Shown: piece after piece, positions 1 through 12,207 of the stretch
Layout: each line of letters begins with the position of its first letter
How positions within the stretch are numbered: position 1 is the stretch's first letter
Source: Megalobrama amblycephala
Lineage: Eukaryota > Chordata > Actinopteri > Cypriniformes > Xenocyprididae
DNA: 64,000 bases
NCBI RefSeq assembly: GCF_018812025.1
Contig: NC_063054.1
Coordinates: 29,650,356 to 29,714,355, forward strand
Reading direction: 5' to 3'
Position numbers and translations under genes: made by a program
The notes under the pieces: model-generated
What the model saw: only the letters and a program-made list of their open reading frames with translations
Told to the model about the DNA's origin: nothing
Databases searched by the model: none

Positions 1-3000
1 GGGTTCAGAACGTGATATATATGTGGAGAATAAAGCACGGCAGTCAGTTCAATTTTAAAAAAGTGGCATTTAACGGTTTTTGCAAATGAACTCTTGTCAT
101 AATGTGTCACAATAGGGGAGAAGACCATTGCGACTTTCATTTCATGTCGACCTTAAAGTCATTTTTAAAGTCACTAATTAAACTTTACTGCCTTTATTTA
201 GGCTCAATAGAAGACTTTTCCCAGAATCCCAGTTTAGTATAGAGGGAATAATAGGAAACAAGTTATATGGTGTTCAATCAGGAGCACAAGCCAGCATGAC
301 AATTGGAACATGGCTCTGCAACAATCAAAAGAAAAGCGTAATTAGTGGAAAGGTTGTTGGGAAAATTGTGCATTAGTGCTTTTTGCTAGCACAATGACAA
401 GACTCACAAAGCCTTTCTCACTGCTCCTCAGCGAGTGATCTGACGCTCTTCCTGTCACATTGCAAAGGAAATGTAAGCTTTTCATATGCACTAAGAAGCT
501 CACTACACAAAAAAGAAGAGGAAAAGCATCTGGGGTAGTGAAAAACACACAGCAGATTATCTTGTTTCAATGGATGAACCTTGTTCTTTTAACTGTATAC
601 ATATAGAATGAGGCTTTTCATACACTTTCATTACTATTTCATAAAGGACATTTTCTATTATGTATGAGCAAGACCTAAAATTTTAGTTCAGTCAGTACTA
701 TATGGGGATTGTGTTTACAAATGTATGTGACAGAAAATCCTTGTCAGGACTCTTTTAATCTGATCATTTATTATAATCATTTATCGATGCTAACATGTAG
801 CATCTTGTTTTCTCAGTTTTTCTCAGCTTTGAATGATGCTGAAACAATATTATATGGAAAACCTTCACTTCTTACAGCCTTATCAACACCAGTCCAGTCC
901 AGCATAATGTTCCCCTTTTATGTGTTTTTTACTGATTTATAATTATTGACAGTTATTTTCTTTCCAATTGCTCTGTGACAAATAAAATGAAAATGCAAAA
1001 GCAATCTGGGAGACGGCGATAAAACGTCAAAAAAAATATTTAGCTATCTGACTTTCAAATGTTTTGCCCATGACTCATCCAGCAATGTTATGATGATAAT
1101 AAGGTTAACTTTATCTGAATAAACAGATTATGGTCTTCAAAAATAGACAGAATTTGCACTGCAGTTGCTTAGGGAACTTAATAGAGCCTATAAATAAATA
1201 AATTCTACTTGTTTTGCATCTTCCAGTCTTCTGGGTTCATAAAACATTTGTAGACTTAAGTCCAAAAATCAGTTTAATTTTAATTCTTTAATAACTTAGC
1301 AGTATTTAAACACATCTTGACTGACATTATTGAACAATTTGTCACAAATAATACAGTAAAAAATCTCACAAATACGTTGAAATAATCTCAGGAAAACACT
1401 AAAATACGTCATTGCAATGAAAACATACAATTTACTTAAAACTGACTAGTTATATTTCAACACATAAAACTGTTACATGGTAAATTCATTCATATTTTTA
1501 AATTCAAGTATGTTCTCATGATTAAAATGTTTGTAAAATATTGTGAAATCTTTTTTTTTTAATGTGGAAATGGAACATGCACATTGTAATCATCATGCTG
1601 GACATCACTGATTAAAATATAATCTCTTGATTCAAAAATGAACTGCTCAATCAAATTAACAATTTTAAAATAGACTGAAGTAAAGACATTTTTTGTTAAT
1701 TCAATGTGTGATCAATCATTATATCCCAGCTTGATTGAGTCGAGTTTTGTTTACTGATGTTCTTGATTAAGAATCGATGGCCTTGTTGTGGTCAAAATGC
1801 ATGTCTGAATTGTCATTACTGTATTACATAGATCAGCTAGACTTGTACAAGACATATCTGTGCGATAATCTATATAACAACATGAAACACTTGTGTTTCA
1901 GTTCAGGAGCAGAGGATGCCTTGTGGTTCCATGTTGAGTAATTCATATGATAACTGAGGTACTGTAAGTATTACAATAACATACATTGTTTTTTTCTGTT
2001 TTGAGTTAATGATTGTGACACAAATTAATTACTGCGGATAGTACTGTTAGTACTATAAGTTTCATACTAATTGTTTTTTGATGTTGAATTCCAAATGAAT
2101 AAGAATCACAATCTATGTAAGCAGAAAATGGCAAAGTAATGAATGTACAGTAAGAAGCTGACTACTATAGCTCAGTAGTGATATAGAAATGCTTAATTTG
2201 TGGATTATCCTCATCCTTTTATTGTTTTTTTTTACCTGCCCTTAAAGATAAAATTAACCAATTTGGTTGAACTTTTCTTGATCCAATAGAAGAGCACTGT
2301 TTAATTTAATCAATGTGTTTAATCTACTCTCAGACTGAAATCCCAATAAAGTAGATGGGAAATGGGTAGTGTGCCTGTTTAATCAATCGTTCCGAATTAC
2401 ATTTAGATCCTGCTTCTTTGGAACAGTCGTAATCGATTCCTGACGGGGTCTTTTCACTCCACTTCATGATGCTATAAATAATTATGCTATTTACTGTGTT
2501 TTGTGCTGCTGTTTTATTATATTTTATACTATGCAGGGTTAAAAAAAAGTTGAAATTGTACTTAGGTATGTGTACTATAAAAATATTACATAAAGTCAAA
2601 GTCTCTATCCACAAACATACTTGAGTGAAAAGTTTCCACATTTAATTGTTCTCTGTATGTAAAAAACAAAACAAAAAAACTTTAAAACAGACCTGTGGAT
2701 TCAGTGGACATTTTCTTTTTAAAGTAGCCTGACTTTGATGCTGAGCAAACTGAGCAAATCCAATTTTTTCATCTTTTTTTATGTCTTTACTTTTATTTGA
2801 CACAAGTCAAGCGTCAGGCAAGTCACATTAATTTTCAGCATAGTTAAAAAGCATTGCTTTAGGTCAAAGATTCTGTGTTGAGAAGGCAAATTATTGTAAT
2901 TAGTTATCACTAATTACATTTTCCATTAAAATGGATTTCATCGTTTTGAAGAAAAGTTAATTAAAATTCTTTAAAATGTCATTTGACTTGTTCAGTAAGA

Positions 3001-4223
3001 GAGACCAAAATGTGATGAACAATGATATATAATTTAAAGGTTTGAATGAAATTGCGAGCAGTAAAATGTGTGTGTGTAAGTGGCGCAAGATCACAAAAAG
3101 CTCACTGAACACACTGGCACAAAATCATGTCATGTCATAGATTGATGCTTCATTTTTGCAGGTTTGGGACCTCATGAAAGGCTTAAAACATGACTGCCTT
3201 TTTCAGTCCGGATTTCTGGTGACAGTCACTACAGATTATAGGTAATATTTCCACCTCACAACTGTATGATTATTCTACACCATTAGATGTGGACACAAAG
3301 CACTCCAAACAAAAATGATTTAAAGATGATATACTGCAATGCAGTGATTAAGAGGATAACAATTGCTGGTGAATGATACACAGCATGCATTATTGACATT
3401 AGTCTGCCATAATGATCTTGGCATTCCTGTGACTCATATATCGGAAGGTACAGGGGAACGTGTCTGAGAAATTTATATTCATGTTGAATCCTAATCTGGT
3501 TATGCATATATTAATCTAATCACCACAGTTTACCCTTGAGTGTGTGACCTGTCTGATCTATCATAGTAGACATTAACATTCACTGGAAAGAGCCATGTCT
3601 ATGCTCCCGTTACTCCTAAATTGAATATATTGTGAATATATTGTCTATGTATGAGAAATAGAATGCGATCGTAGGCAACGTAAATGATTTCAGTGATATC
3701 TTTGTAATACGGTTGTCCTCCTGGTGAAATCAAAACTGCTTTACCAAACATTCATTTACTATATTAAGTGCACTTTCCATCGATTAAAGTCAAATTTTCA
3801 TCATTTGTCTGGATGAAAAAGGAAATTTGATTGAGCTGAAAAGCAAACTTGCCATTATACAATAATGGAATAATAACTTTAGTCCAATCTTTTGTACAGA
3901 TCTGATATTTTATACAGGCAGAAATTGTGTTTTGCTTGAGGAGAAATAGAATTAGTCTTCAGTTATCAGTGGGATATCCATTCCTTCTGTTTGCAATAAG
4001 AATAATGTTTCAAAAATAAAGCAGATTTCATTCTGGGGCTCAAGCGACACTGCAACCGTTGGAAAAAAAAACATACATGCAATATTTACAACAGTAATCC
4101 TTTTGTATTCTCTGCTTCAATAACCACCCATTTACCCAGCTGGGTCACCAAACACTTCAGTTGAACCTAAATGTGAGTCACCAACCCTTAAGATCAGGTT
4201 TTGATCTGTTCAGAGAACAGATG
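1..4223. other. 3' flank of nmbr, no gene recognised
   Basis: AT-rich sequence without a recognisable coding exon, RNA gene or complete transposon. The open frames here are short and resemble no protein I know. The part nearest 4223 must contain the nmbr 3' UTR (minus strand), but no clear AATAAA on the minus strand was found close to the stop codon, so the transcript end is not placed. Confidence 0.5.
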
Positions 4224-4607
4224 CTAAATGCAGACTCCTGGTTTTTGGCCGTGCCCGTTGGCCACGGCAGGTGTGCTCTTCCTGATGGAGGTCATGCGGA
4301 TAGCAGAAGTGCTCTGGAGGTAGCTGGTGTTGCGCTCTTGGTATTTGCGCTGCCTGCACAGCAGCTGGTTGTTGAAATGCCTTCGGAAGCTCTCGCTCAG
4401 CAAGTACAGGGCAAATGGGTTCATGCAGGAGCTGGAGAAACTCAACACTCTTGCCACAAGCGTGATGATGAGGTGTGACAGCGAAGAGTCGATCTGCAGA
4501 TAATTGAAGGAGCGGTACATGTAGAGAACGTGGTTGGGGAACCAGCACAGCACGAAGAGGCCCACGAACACCAGAACGATCTTGGCTAGGCGCTTTCTCG
4601 TTTCCGT
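4224..4607 (-). CDS. nmbr: nmbr exon 3 (TM6 to C-terminus)
   Basis: Residues 246-372 and the TGA stop. The acceptor is TCTTCTGAG next to 4607. It encodes [12 protein letters not shown]6 with CWFP, TM7 with NPFALYLL, helix 8 with C329 and a Ser/Thr-rich tail. Overlapping open frames on both strands here are shadows of this exon. Confidence 0.95.
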   Translation of the reverse strand, partial: TETRKRLAKIVLVFVGLFVLCWFPNHVLYMYRSFNYLQIDSSLSHLIITLVARVLSFSSSCMNPFALYLLSESFRRHFNNQLLCRQRKYQERNTSYLQSTSAIRMTSIRKSTPAVANGHGQKPGVCI

Positions 4608-7600
4608 CTCAGAAGAGAGAAGGAGAAAAGTTGACAGATAAGACCACTCAATAAAGCATGAGGCGCATTTTAGATGAAGAAAAGGTCAATAAACAGGCAT
4701 GCAAGTTCAGTAGTACATCCTCTAGCCTGATTCTGAACCCAGTAATTGATTGTCATTTGCTGGAATCGAGTTTAGTTCTTGCAGGTGTTCTGGTTAGCAA
4801 TTTATGTTTCAGCAGTTTATGTTTTATTGGTCAAAAGTTTTGAATCATTAAAGGGTTAGTTTACCCAAAAATGAAATTTCTGTCATTAATTACTCACCCT
4901 CATGTCATTCCACACATGTAAGACCTTCGTTCATCTTCAGAACACAAATTAACCCTTAAATGCATGACTGTTTCGCCAATCATTCTTACATATTCGGGTC
5001 TTTATCGACCCGGATCTATATCTAACACGGAAGGATCTCTACCTGTCGTGATAATATAAAACTCCTCTGATATTAGAGTAACAATTACAGAAGAATAAAA
5101 TAAATTGTATTTTGTTACCTTTTGGAGCTTGAAAGGGCTCCGTTTGAGCAGATGTTTTATGCCATCACCACTGTCCTCATCAGAGCTCATTTCCCAGTAA
5201 ATTCAGCAAATAATGGGCTAGTTTTATGTTTGAGGTCGCGAATATGAGCCCATTCGCGATCTCAAACATATTCTCAAACGATATAATTTTCAACATCTTC
5301 AAAATCAATATTTTGAACGCTAACACTGTTCATCCAGTGACAGTTACAGTCATGTTTGATTGCGTTCAGTACTTGCTCTGCAGTAAATCGCTGAGCCATT
5401 TCATGTTTTGCTTATTCTTTCGTTTTCTGTCTGAATTAATCATCACTTCATCGTTGTGTATCAGACATTGCCACCTTGTAGAATAAAGGTGAATTACACT
5501 TATTCAGTCATCTAAAATTCAGTTATTGTTGTGCAGAAAAAATATACGTACACTGATACACACCTCGGGTCTTTAGCGACCCTATACAATTTTTACAAAA
5601 AATGAATTCATAAATAGGCATTCTTTTATAGTTTTATGATTTTTTTCTTGTTATATTCTTTATAATGAATTGATTGAGGAATACCAAGAAGGTTGAAGTC
5701 TAACTTTAAAAAAATGAATGAGGAGGAGGGTAGTGAATGACATCCCGGGTCACTAAAGACCCGAGGTATGCATTTAAGGGTTCAGATATTTTTGATGAAA
5801 TCTGAGGGTATCTGAACAACACATAGGCAGCAACGTCATTGCACCTTGTCTAGAAAAGTCTAGAAAAGTAGTTAAAAACATGGTTAAAATAAACAATGTG
5901 ACTAAAGTGGTTCAACCTTAATGTTATTAAGTGACGAGAAAAAAAAAGAAAGAAAAAATATCAACTTTATTCAACAATTTGAATCATTGTCATACATAGT
6001 GAACTCAGTGCAGGCTTGCTTGTTTTAGGTCCGAACGCCTACTCGTTACTATATAAGACTTCATTACTATATTATAAGCTTTGAGACAAGTAATTTAACA
6101 CCGTCTCTCATCTCGTGACACTTTGAAGACTATGCTGTGCGCGTTCATGTGTTTTGAAGGAGGAGTGGCTTTGGAGACGCTCTGAAGGGAGGCTGAGATC
6201 TTATGCTTTCAAAGCTAGCTTGCAATTGCTAGCCTCTCCGAAATTGCCTACCCTACCTTTAAGGAGCAAAACTGTTTTCAACATTGATAATAATAATAAA
6301 TGTTTCTTGAGCATCAAATCAGCATATAAGAAAGATTTCTGAAGGATCATGTGACACTGAAAACTGGAGTAATGATGCTGAATATTCAGGTTTGACATCA
6401 CAGGAATACATTAAATTTTAAAATAGAAAACGGTTTATTTTAAACTGTAATAATATTTTACAATATTCATGTTTTATTCATCAAATATTGAGACTTCTTT
6501 CAAAAACCAAAATATCATAATTAACTGGTAGTGTGTTGGTTTGCACTTTAAATTCATCTTATTCTTACAAAAGAATAGATCTTTTGTTTTCCACAGAAAT
6601 CATACAGATGTGTTCTGAGATTCTGCAGTACTGATAATGCATAATTTCCACTGTTCATTGAAGTACATACAGTGCAATACAAGAGAATATATCCCAAGCT
6701 GTTCATGCGTTCAGAAAAAAGAATGATAGATGGATGAACAAGACTGATTTGTCTCTTGAAATGTTTAATTACTCATAACCAAAAGAGATAAGACCAATGG
6801 TGAACTTTAACTAGGATGATATATTGTATTATCAAGGGCAAGAGGGAGCAGAGAATAGCTGCCTTGAAACAGCTGCTGAAAGAGAATATTAACAAGAATA
6901 TCTGTCATCCTTAAGGACCCTTGGCAAAATGCTTAACTGATGATTCACAGCCCAGCAAAAGATAAAGTGCCCTGTCTCAAAAAACTGTCTAGGGAGCATT
7001 TTGTGAAGGGTGTCCCTCAGTTCAGCAAAGGCTCATTTTATTCTTTCTCTTAAAATGTTTATGGTTTGGCTCTTGGGGAAGAAATCTTATCTTAAATCAT
7101 CATAAAAGGGCCAATTCCAATTAGAACAGCTGTTATGCAAATCGACATTTAATTGTAAATAACGAGTATGGGTTGTATGCCTTCAGATTCAATTCCTGAA
7201 TTTGAATGGAATTCGTATTAAAGCTGCAGTTTGTAAATTTTGTCTCTGTCGCCATCTCTGTTTGAAACCTGCAATTGCAGTTATTTGCAGAATTATCATC
7301 TTTTTTGTGCATTTTAGTCTCTTTACTTCAAAATTGTACCTGTCATTCAATGAGTTACTTAATTTCTTTGTAATTATTTGTCAAATTTACTAGAAATTTC
7401 TAAGTGAAAATGTTTTAAATTAAATCTTACATTTTTTGTATAAGATCAGACTTGCTTGTTTTAGGTCCGAACGCCCACTCATTACTATGTATGACAACGG
7501 TTCAAATTGTTGAATAAAATTGTTATTTTTGCGCACAAAAAGTATTCTCGTCACTTCATAACATTAAGGTTGAACAACTTTAGTCACTTTGTTTATTTTA

Positions 7601-10018
7601 ACCATGTTTTTACTACTTTTCTAGACCTCAAAAGGTGCGAAGACAGTGCTGCCTATGTGTGGTTCAGATAACCTCGGATTTCATCAAAAATATCTTAATT
7701 TGTGTTCCAAAGATGAACGAAGGTCTTATGGGTGTGGAACGACATGAGGGTGAGTAATTAATGACAGAATTTTCATTTCTGGGTGAACTAACCCCTTAAG
7801 GTTTTTTTAATGGTTTTGAAAGATGTCTGTTGTGCTCAGCAAGGCTGCATTTATTTGATTAAATATACAGTAAAATATTAATATTGTAAAATGCTATTAC
7901 AATTTAACATAACTGTAAAAATAAATGAAAATAACTTGAAAATTGAAAATTTTACCCTTCATTCAATGAGTTACTTCATTTCTTTGTAATTATTTGTCAA
8001 ATTTACTAGAAATTTCTAAGTGAAAATGTTTTAAATTACATCTTAAATTTTTTGTATAAGTGTATAAGAGTAATCTTGGGTTGACAACTTGTTTGACAGT
8101 TTAAAAAATCGATTTGAAAAAAATCTTATTTTATAGATTGATTGATTGAGTGATTGATTGATTGATTTTTCCTGTTGTTCCAAATGTCATTACAACTTCT
8201 TATGAGGTCTGGCCAATCGAACCAAAATTCACGCTTATTCTTAAATTTTGAAATTCGCACAACCCAACCAATTACCCCATGAAGCACATTTCAGGTTAAC
8301 CGTTTTTCAGTGTGCTTACATTGACAAATCCGAAAGATCTGTGCTCTTATCTCAACTGTGATATTTAAATCATGATTGATGGAAAATGCACAACAATCTG
8401 CTATGCCTGAAGAAGAACTTGTTTTGACAAACACAGAATATTGGCATTCAAGCGTGTGAGCTTTACGCTCTTCCCCTGGAACCTCTTACCTGTCTTTTGG
8501 AGTGCTCACTAATCTCACCTGGCATATCATGAGCACTCTTGATAAGCGTCCTCGCGATGTGGTAGTAGTAAACAGAGATAATGCTCAGAGGGATGAGGAA
8601 GTAGACGAGGAATATCATAATCGAGTGAATCTTGGGATGCATCTCGTTGGAGCGTGGATACGGCACACAAGCGGTGAACGTCATGTTCTTGTCTGGCATA
8701 TGAACCACCTGTGAAAACACCGCCTCAGGGATAGCCAGCAGTACAGAGACAACCCATATAGTGATGGCCTTCAAGCAGGTCCAGAACACTGCGCTGGAGG
8801 TCTGGATGTCCATGGGATTCACAATAGCTTTGTGTCTAAGAGAAACATATGTGAAGAATTGTCAGCACACAGACTGCTGTGTCTTTCATCCAGGTTGAGG
8901 ATGGATGAAAGAGAAAATTGCCTTGTTTATCATCAATTTATCATAGCTTGAGGGAAAACACTGTGTTCTTATCTGTCAGATTTGATTGTGTGCTGAGGTT
9001 TGTAGTTATTCCACATCAGGATGTGTGCCTGTTTATACTAGACCTCTTATTATTGAAACAACAGTTTGAGATGGGTGTTTTAACTGTAACATCTCAATTT
9101 TCTATTCAGTTAAGCCCTGGGTATACTTCTTTTTTTTTACACGTACACACACAGTTGAACGCACAGCCTTGCAAAGTATACTTCACTTGATTCGTACGCA
9201 TGCACAGTTTTGAGAAATCTCTCATCACGAGTTACAACCCATATAAATATACAGTCAAGCCAAAAATTATTCAGACACAAGATATCATTTTTTTATATTT
9301 TTTTACTTGTGGGTGCAGGACACTATAGTTCATTAATGTAAGCGAGGATAGAAAAATAAACTGTGACATATTATACCCAAACATTCTTCATACAGTAAAA
9401 TTGATGATAATTTGGGACCAAATTTTTTTTCTGACACTTTGACCTGACTAGCTTTTGCTTAAGTGTTATCTGACACAATTTAACTTACCATTTTTAAACT
9501 ATAGTGAATAAACTGTAATAATGAATGAAATGTTCACAGTGTCTGAATACATTTTGGTTTGACTGTATTTGTATTCTTTCATACTAGAGATGTACAAATG
9601 ACAGTACTTTCTAACCTCTTTGCACAATCTCTCGTCTATATACCCCTCCATTGTATCTGTAGCTTGCATGTGTTCCGTCTGTTCCGTTTATGTAGTTTTT
9701 CATCAAATACCTTGTGAATCGATGCCCCAGGGCAGGGTTCCCACATTGTGGACAAACTAATTACTGCAAAAAAATTAAATGCTCATGTGCGACCTGCGCA
9801 CAAAGTACACGTGGTAACAAAAAAATGGCGGTGCGCATACAGTACGCGTGTACTCTTCTGATGACGAAATTCACGTCACATGCACTGTATGCTTAAAAGT
9901 GAAGTATACTTTGGGTTTTACATACCATGACTGTTCTATGTTAATAAAATTACTGCTGCATGTCGTCATACAGGGATATATTTATCTTATTGAAAAAGCA
10001 TGTATGTATGTATGTATG

Positions 10019-10112
<94 letters not shown>

Positions 10113-10189
10113 TTTATATATATGTTTGTGTGTATAATTAAAACATGGCAATAAAGGTTGGTCCTTTTCAAGCCATTAACAGGTATATA

Positions 10190-10233
<44 letters not shown>

Positions 10234-12114
10234 ATATAATAATAATAATATAATAATATATAAAATATTGCTTGAACCTAAAAAAAACAACTTTAAACTG
10301 GATTAGCAATACAAAGTCTAAAACTACATGATCAAAGTCATAAATGATTCATCTCTGTTTTTCTCCCAAAAGAAAAGCTGTCCTATAGGAAATACGATAT
10401 TTCCTGTGCACATCTTTCCGACATTCTGCTGCAGCTGCAAAGAAGGTACACAAAAGTAAAGTACACAAAAACCAATATAGAAAATTCATGGTGGAAAATT
10501 GGTTGCTTTTGTTCCAAGGAAATTGTCTATTTTCTCCTATTGACAAACCGGCACGGTTTGATCAATTCGACAGTATCCTTTAGACATTCTACTGCCATCA
10601 TCTCTAAGGTAAATGGAAATCTCATATGACAGCATCCTCGCCCTGACTTCTCTCCTCCACCAGGTTTCAGTGCCCCGGGCTGGCTTTTTCCTCTCTCAAT
10701 GAGCACAGACTGCCCTGCCTGAGGCATGGGTTAGCTGGGGAGTGCCGCAATCACAGCTTGATTTCTCCCAGAGTAAACAAGTGAACGTACTGTATAAACC
10801 GACTAACATGCAAATGAACTTGATTGTATTTCATGCATGACTGTGAAGTAAGTGCTATGTTGAGTAAGTGCTAATCTTCAAAACTGTCATCTGATTGATG
10901 ATGCAAATAGTCTGTTTTCTGTTGCTTTTTTATCACGGCAAGCTAGCCAATGCACTTTGTTCCGTCCTCTGGAAGACGCTTCTGAAATCTATCGTTTTAG
11001 ACTTAATTCCTTTGGGCAGGAGATTCATTATCACAAGTAGCTGACCATTAACTACATTTTGTGTCACAATTGTCGTTTTGGGGAATGGGACTGTTAATGC
11101 AGCCAACAAATCAATAGCACTGCTTGGACCCCAGGGTGGTGGCATAATCACTGTGGCACAAATGAACTTTCAGGTGCTCCAAACAACAAACAGACAGAGC
11201 AACAAATAAGGCTAGGAAAGGTCATCACCTTTAGCTGGGGCCCTCAAGCACTGAGACAAGGATAAGACAGAATGAAACAGAGCGGACATTTGCCACCTTC
11301 ACGACAGATCCTCAGCCACATTTTTAATGCCCTTTCACAGACTAATTAGAAATTAGCTTGTCAATTAATAATATGAAGTCGTAAGTCATTATTTAGGATT
11401 TGAAGCACTGTATGAAAACCTCAAATTCTGCAGACACCCCTTTCAGTTGAAGTTTATGCAAAGGAATATTTGGGAATTATGGTCCCAATGTATATGCAGA
11501 TTTTCTTGAATGAACAATCAGTTTTTCTAAGCTTTATCCCAAACTCACCTCTTTTGGCTATAATGATGTCTCTGCTATTTACAGCATCCTTGGTCCAATT
11601 TGGCTATGAAAATGCTGCATTTCTATAATAAAATTCATGCGGTGTGAGTAAATCAGAATAATGATGTCAGGGGTTTGCTGTACAGATGACTTCCAGCCTT
11701 CAAAACAATATTTATGTGTACAGAAAGTATGAAAACAAACTACCTAATAAATCTTTCATTATCTGTCCAAATCTGTGCTCTGCGCACACCTAACCCCATC
11801 ACTCTGTGTAATGTCAGAGAAATGAACGGCATCTTTGTTGTTGAGAAATATATCTGAGTCATGAATCAAATGTAATACAGAATCCCTTCAGGCTGTTTGC
11901 CAAATGGTTTATGATATCTACAGCATCAAGATTAATTACTCTGTGAATCAAAGTAGTTTGCTTTTGCTTTCAGCTACAGGTGCTTAATGAGGAATTGTAT
12001 ACTGCTTAATGAGCTAAAACAGTAACTACAGACCTAATGTTGTATATATGTATTGTATTATATATAATTTATAACTATATAAAACTATAGTTATAGTTTT
12101 ATAACTAGGCTATA

Positions 12115-12207
<93 letters not shown>

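Larger units (their letters stand above)
4862..7795. mobile_element. Composite of TTAA-flanked foldback transposon halves in nmbr intron 2
   Basis: TTAA (4858-4861) then AGGGTTAGTTTACCC begins the left arm; the inverted right arm ends at 7795 before TTAA (7796-7799). The left arm is readable to about 6052 once the 828-bp insert at 4953-5780 is removed, and the right arm runs 7447-7795. The central loop sequence starting CTTGCTTGTTTTAGG occurs twice in direct orientation (6015-6052 and 7451-7488). These are therefore two half-elements, or one element whose middle was expanded. TTAA duplications and AGGG ends fit a Kolobok- or piggyBac-like class; the superfamily is inferred. The same terminal family recurs at 17782-18576. 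Confidence 0.7.

Noticed and set aside
4161..4548. Open frames of 105 and 112 aa opposite to and overlapping nmbr exon 3
   Set aside because: Shadows of the receptor exon in other frames; no resemblance to known proteins.
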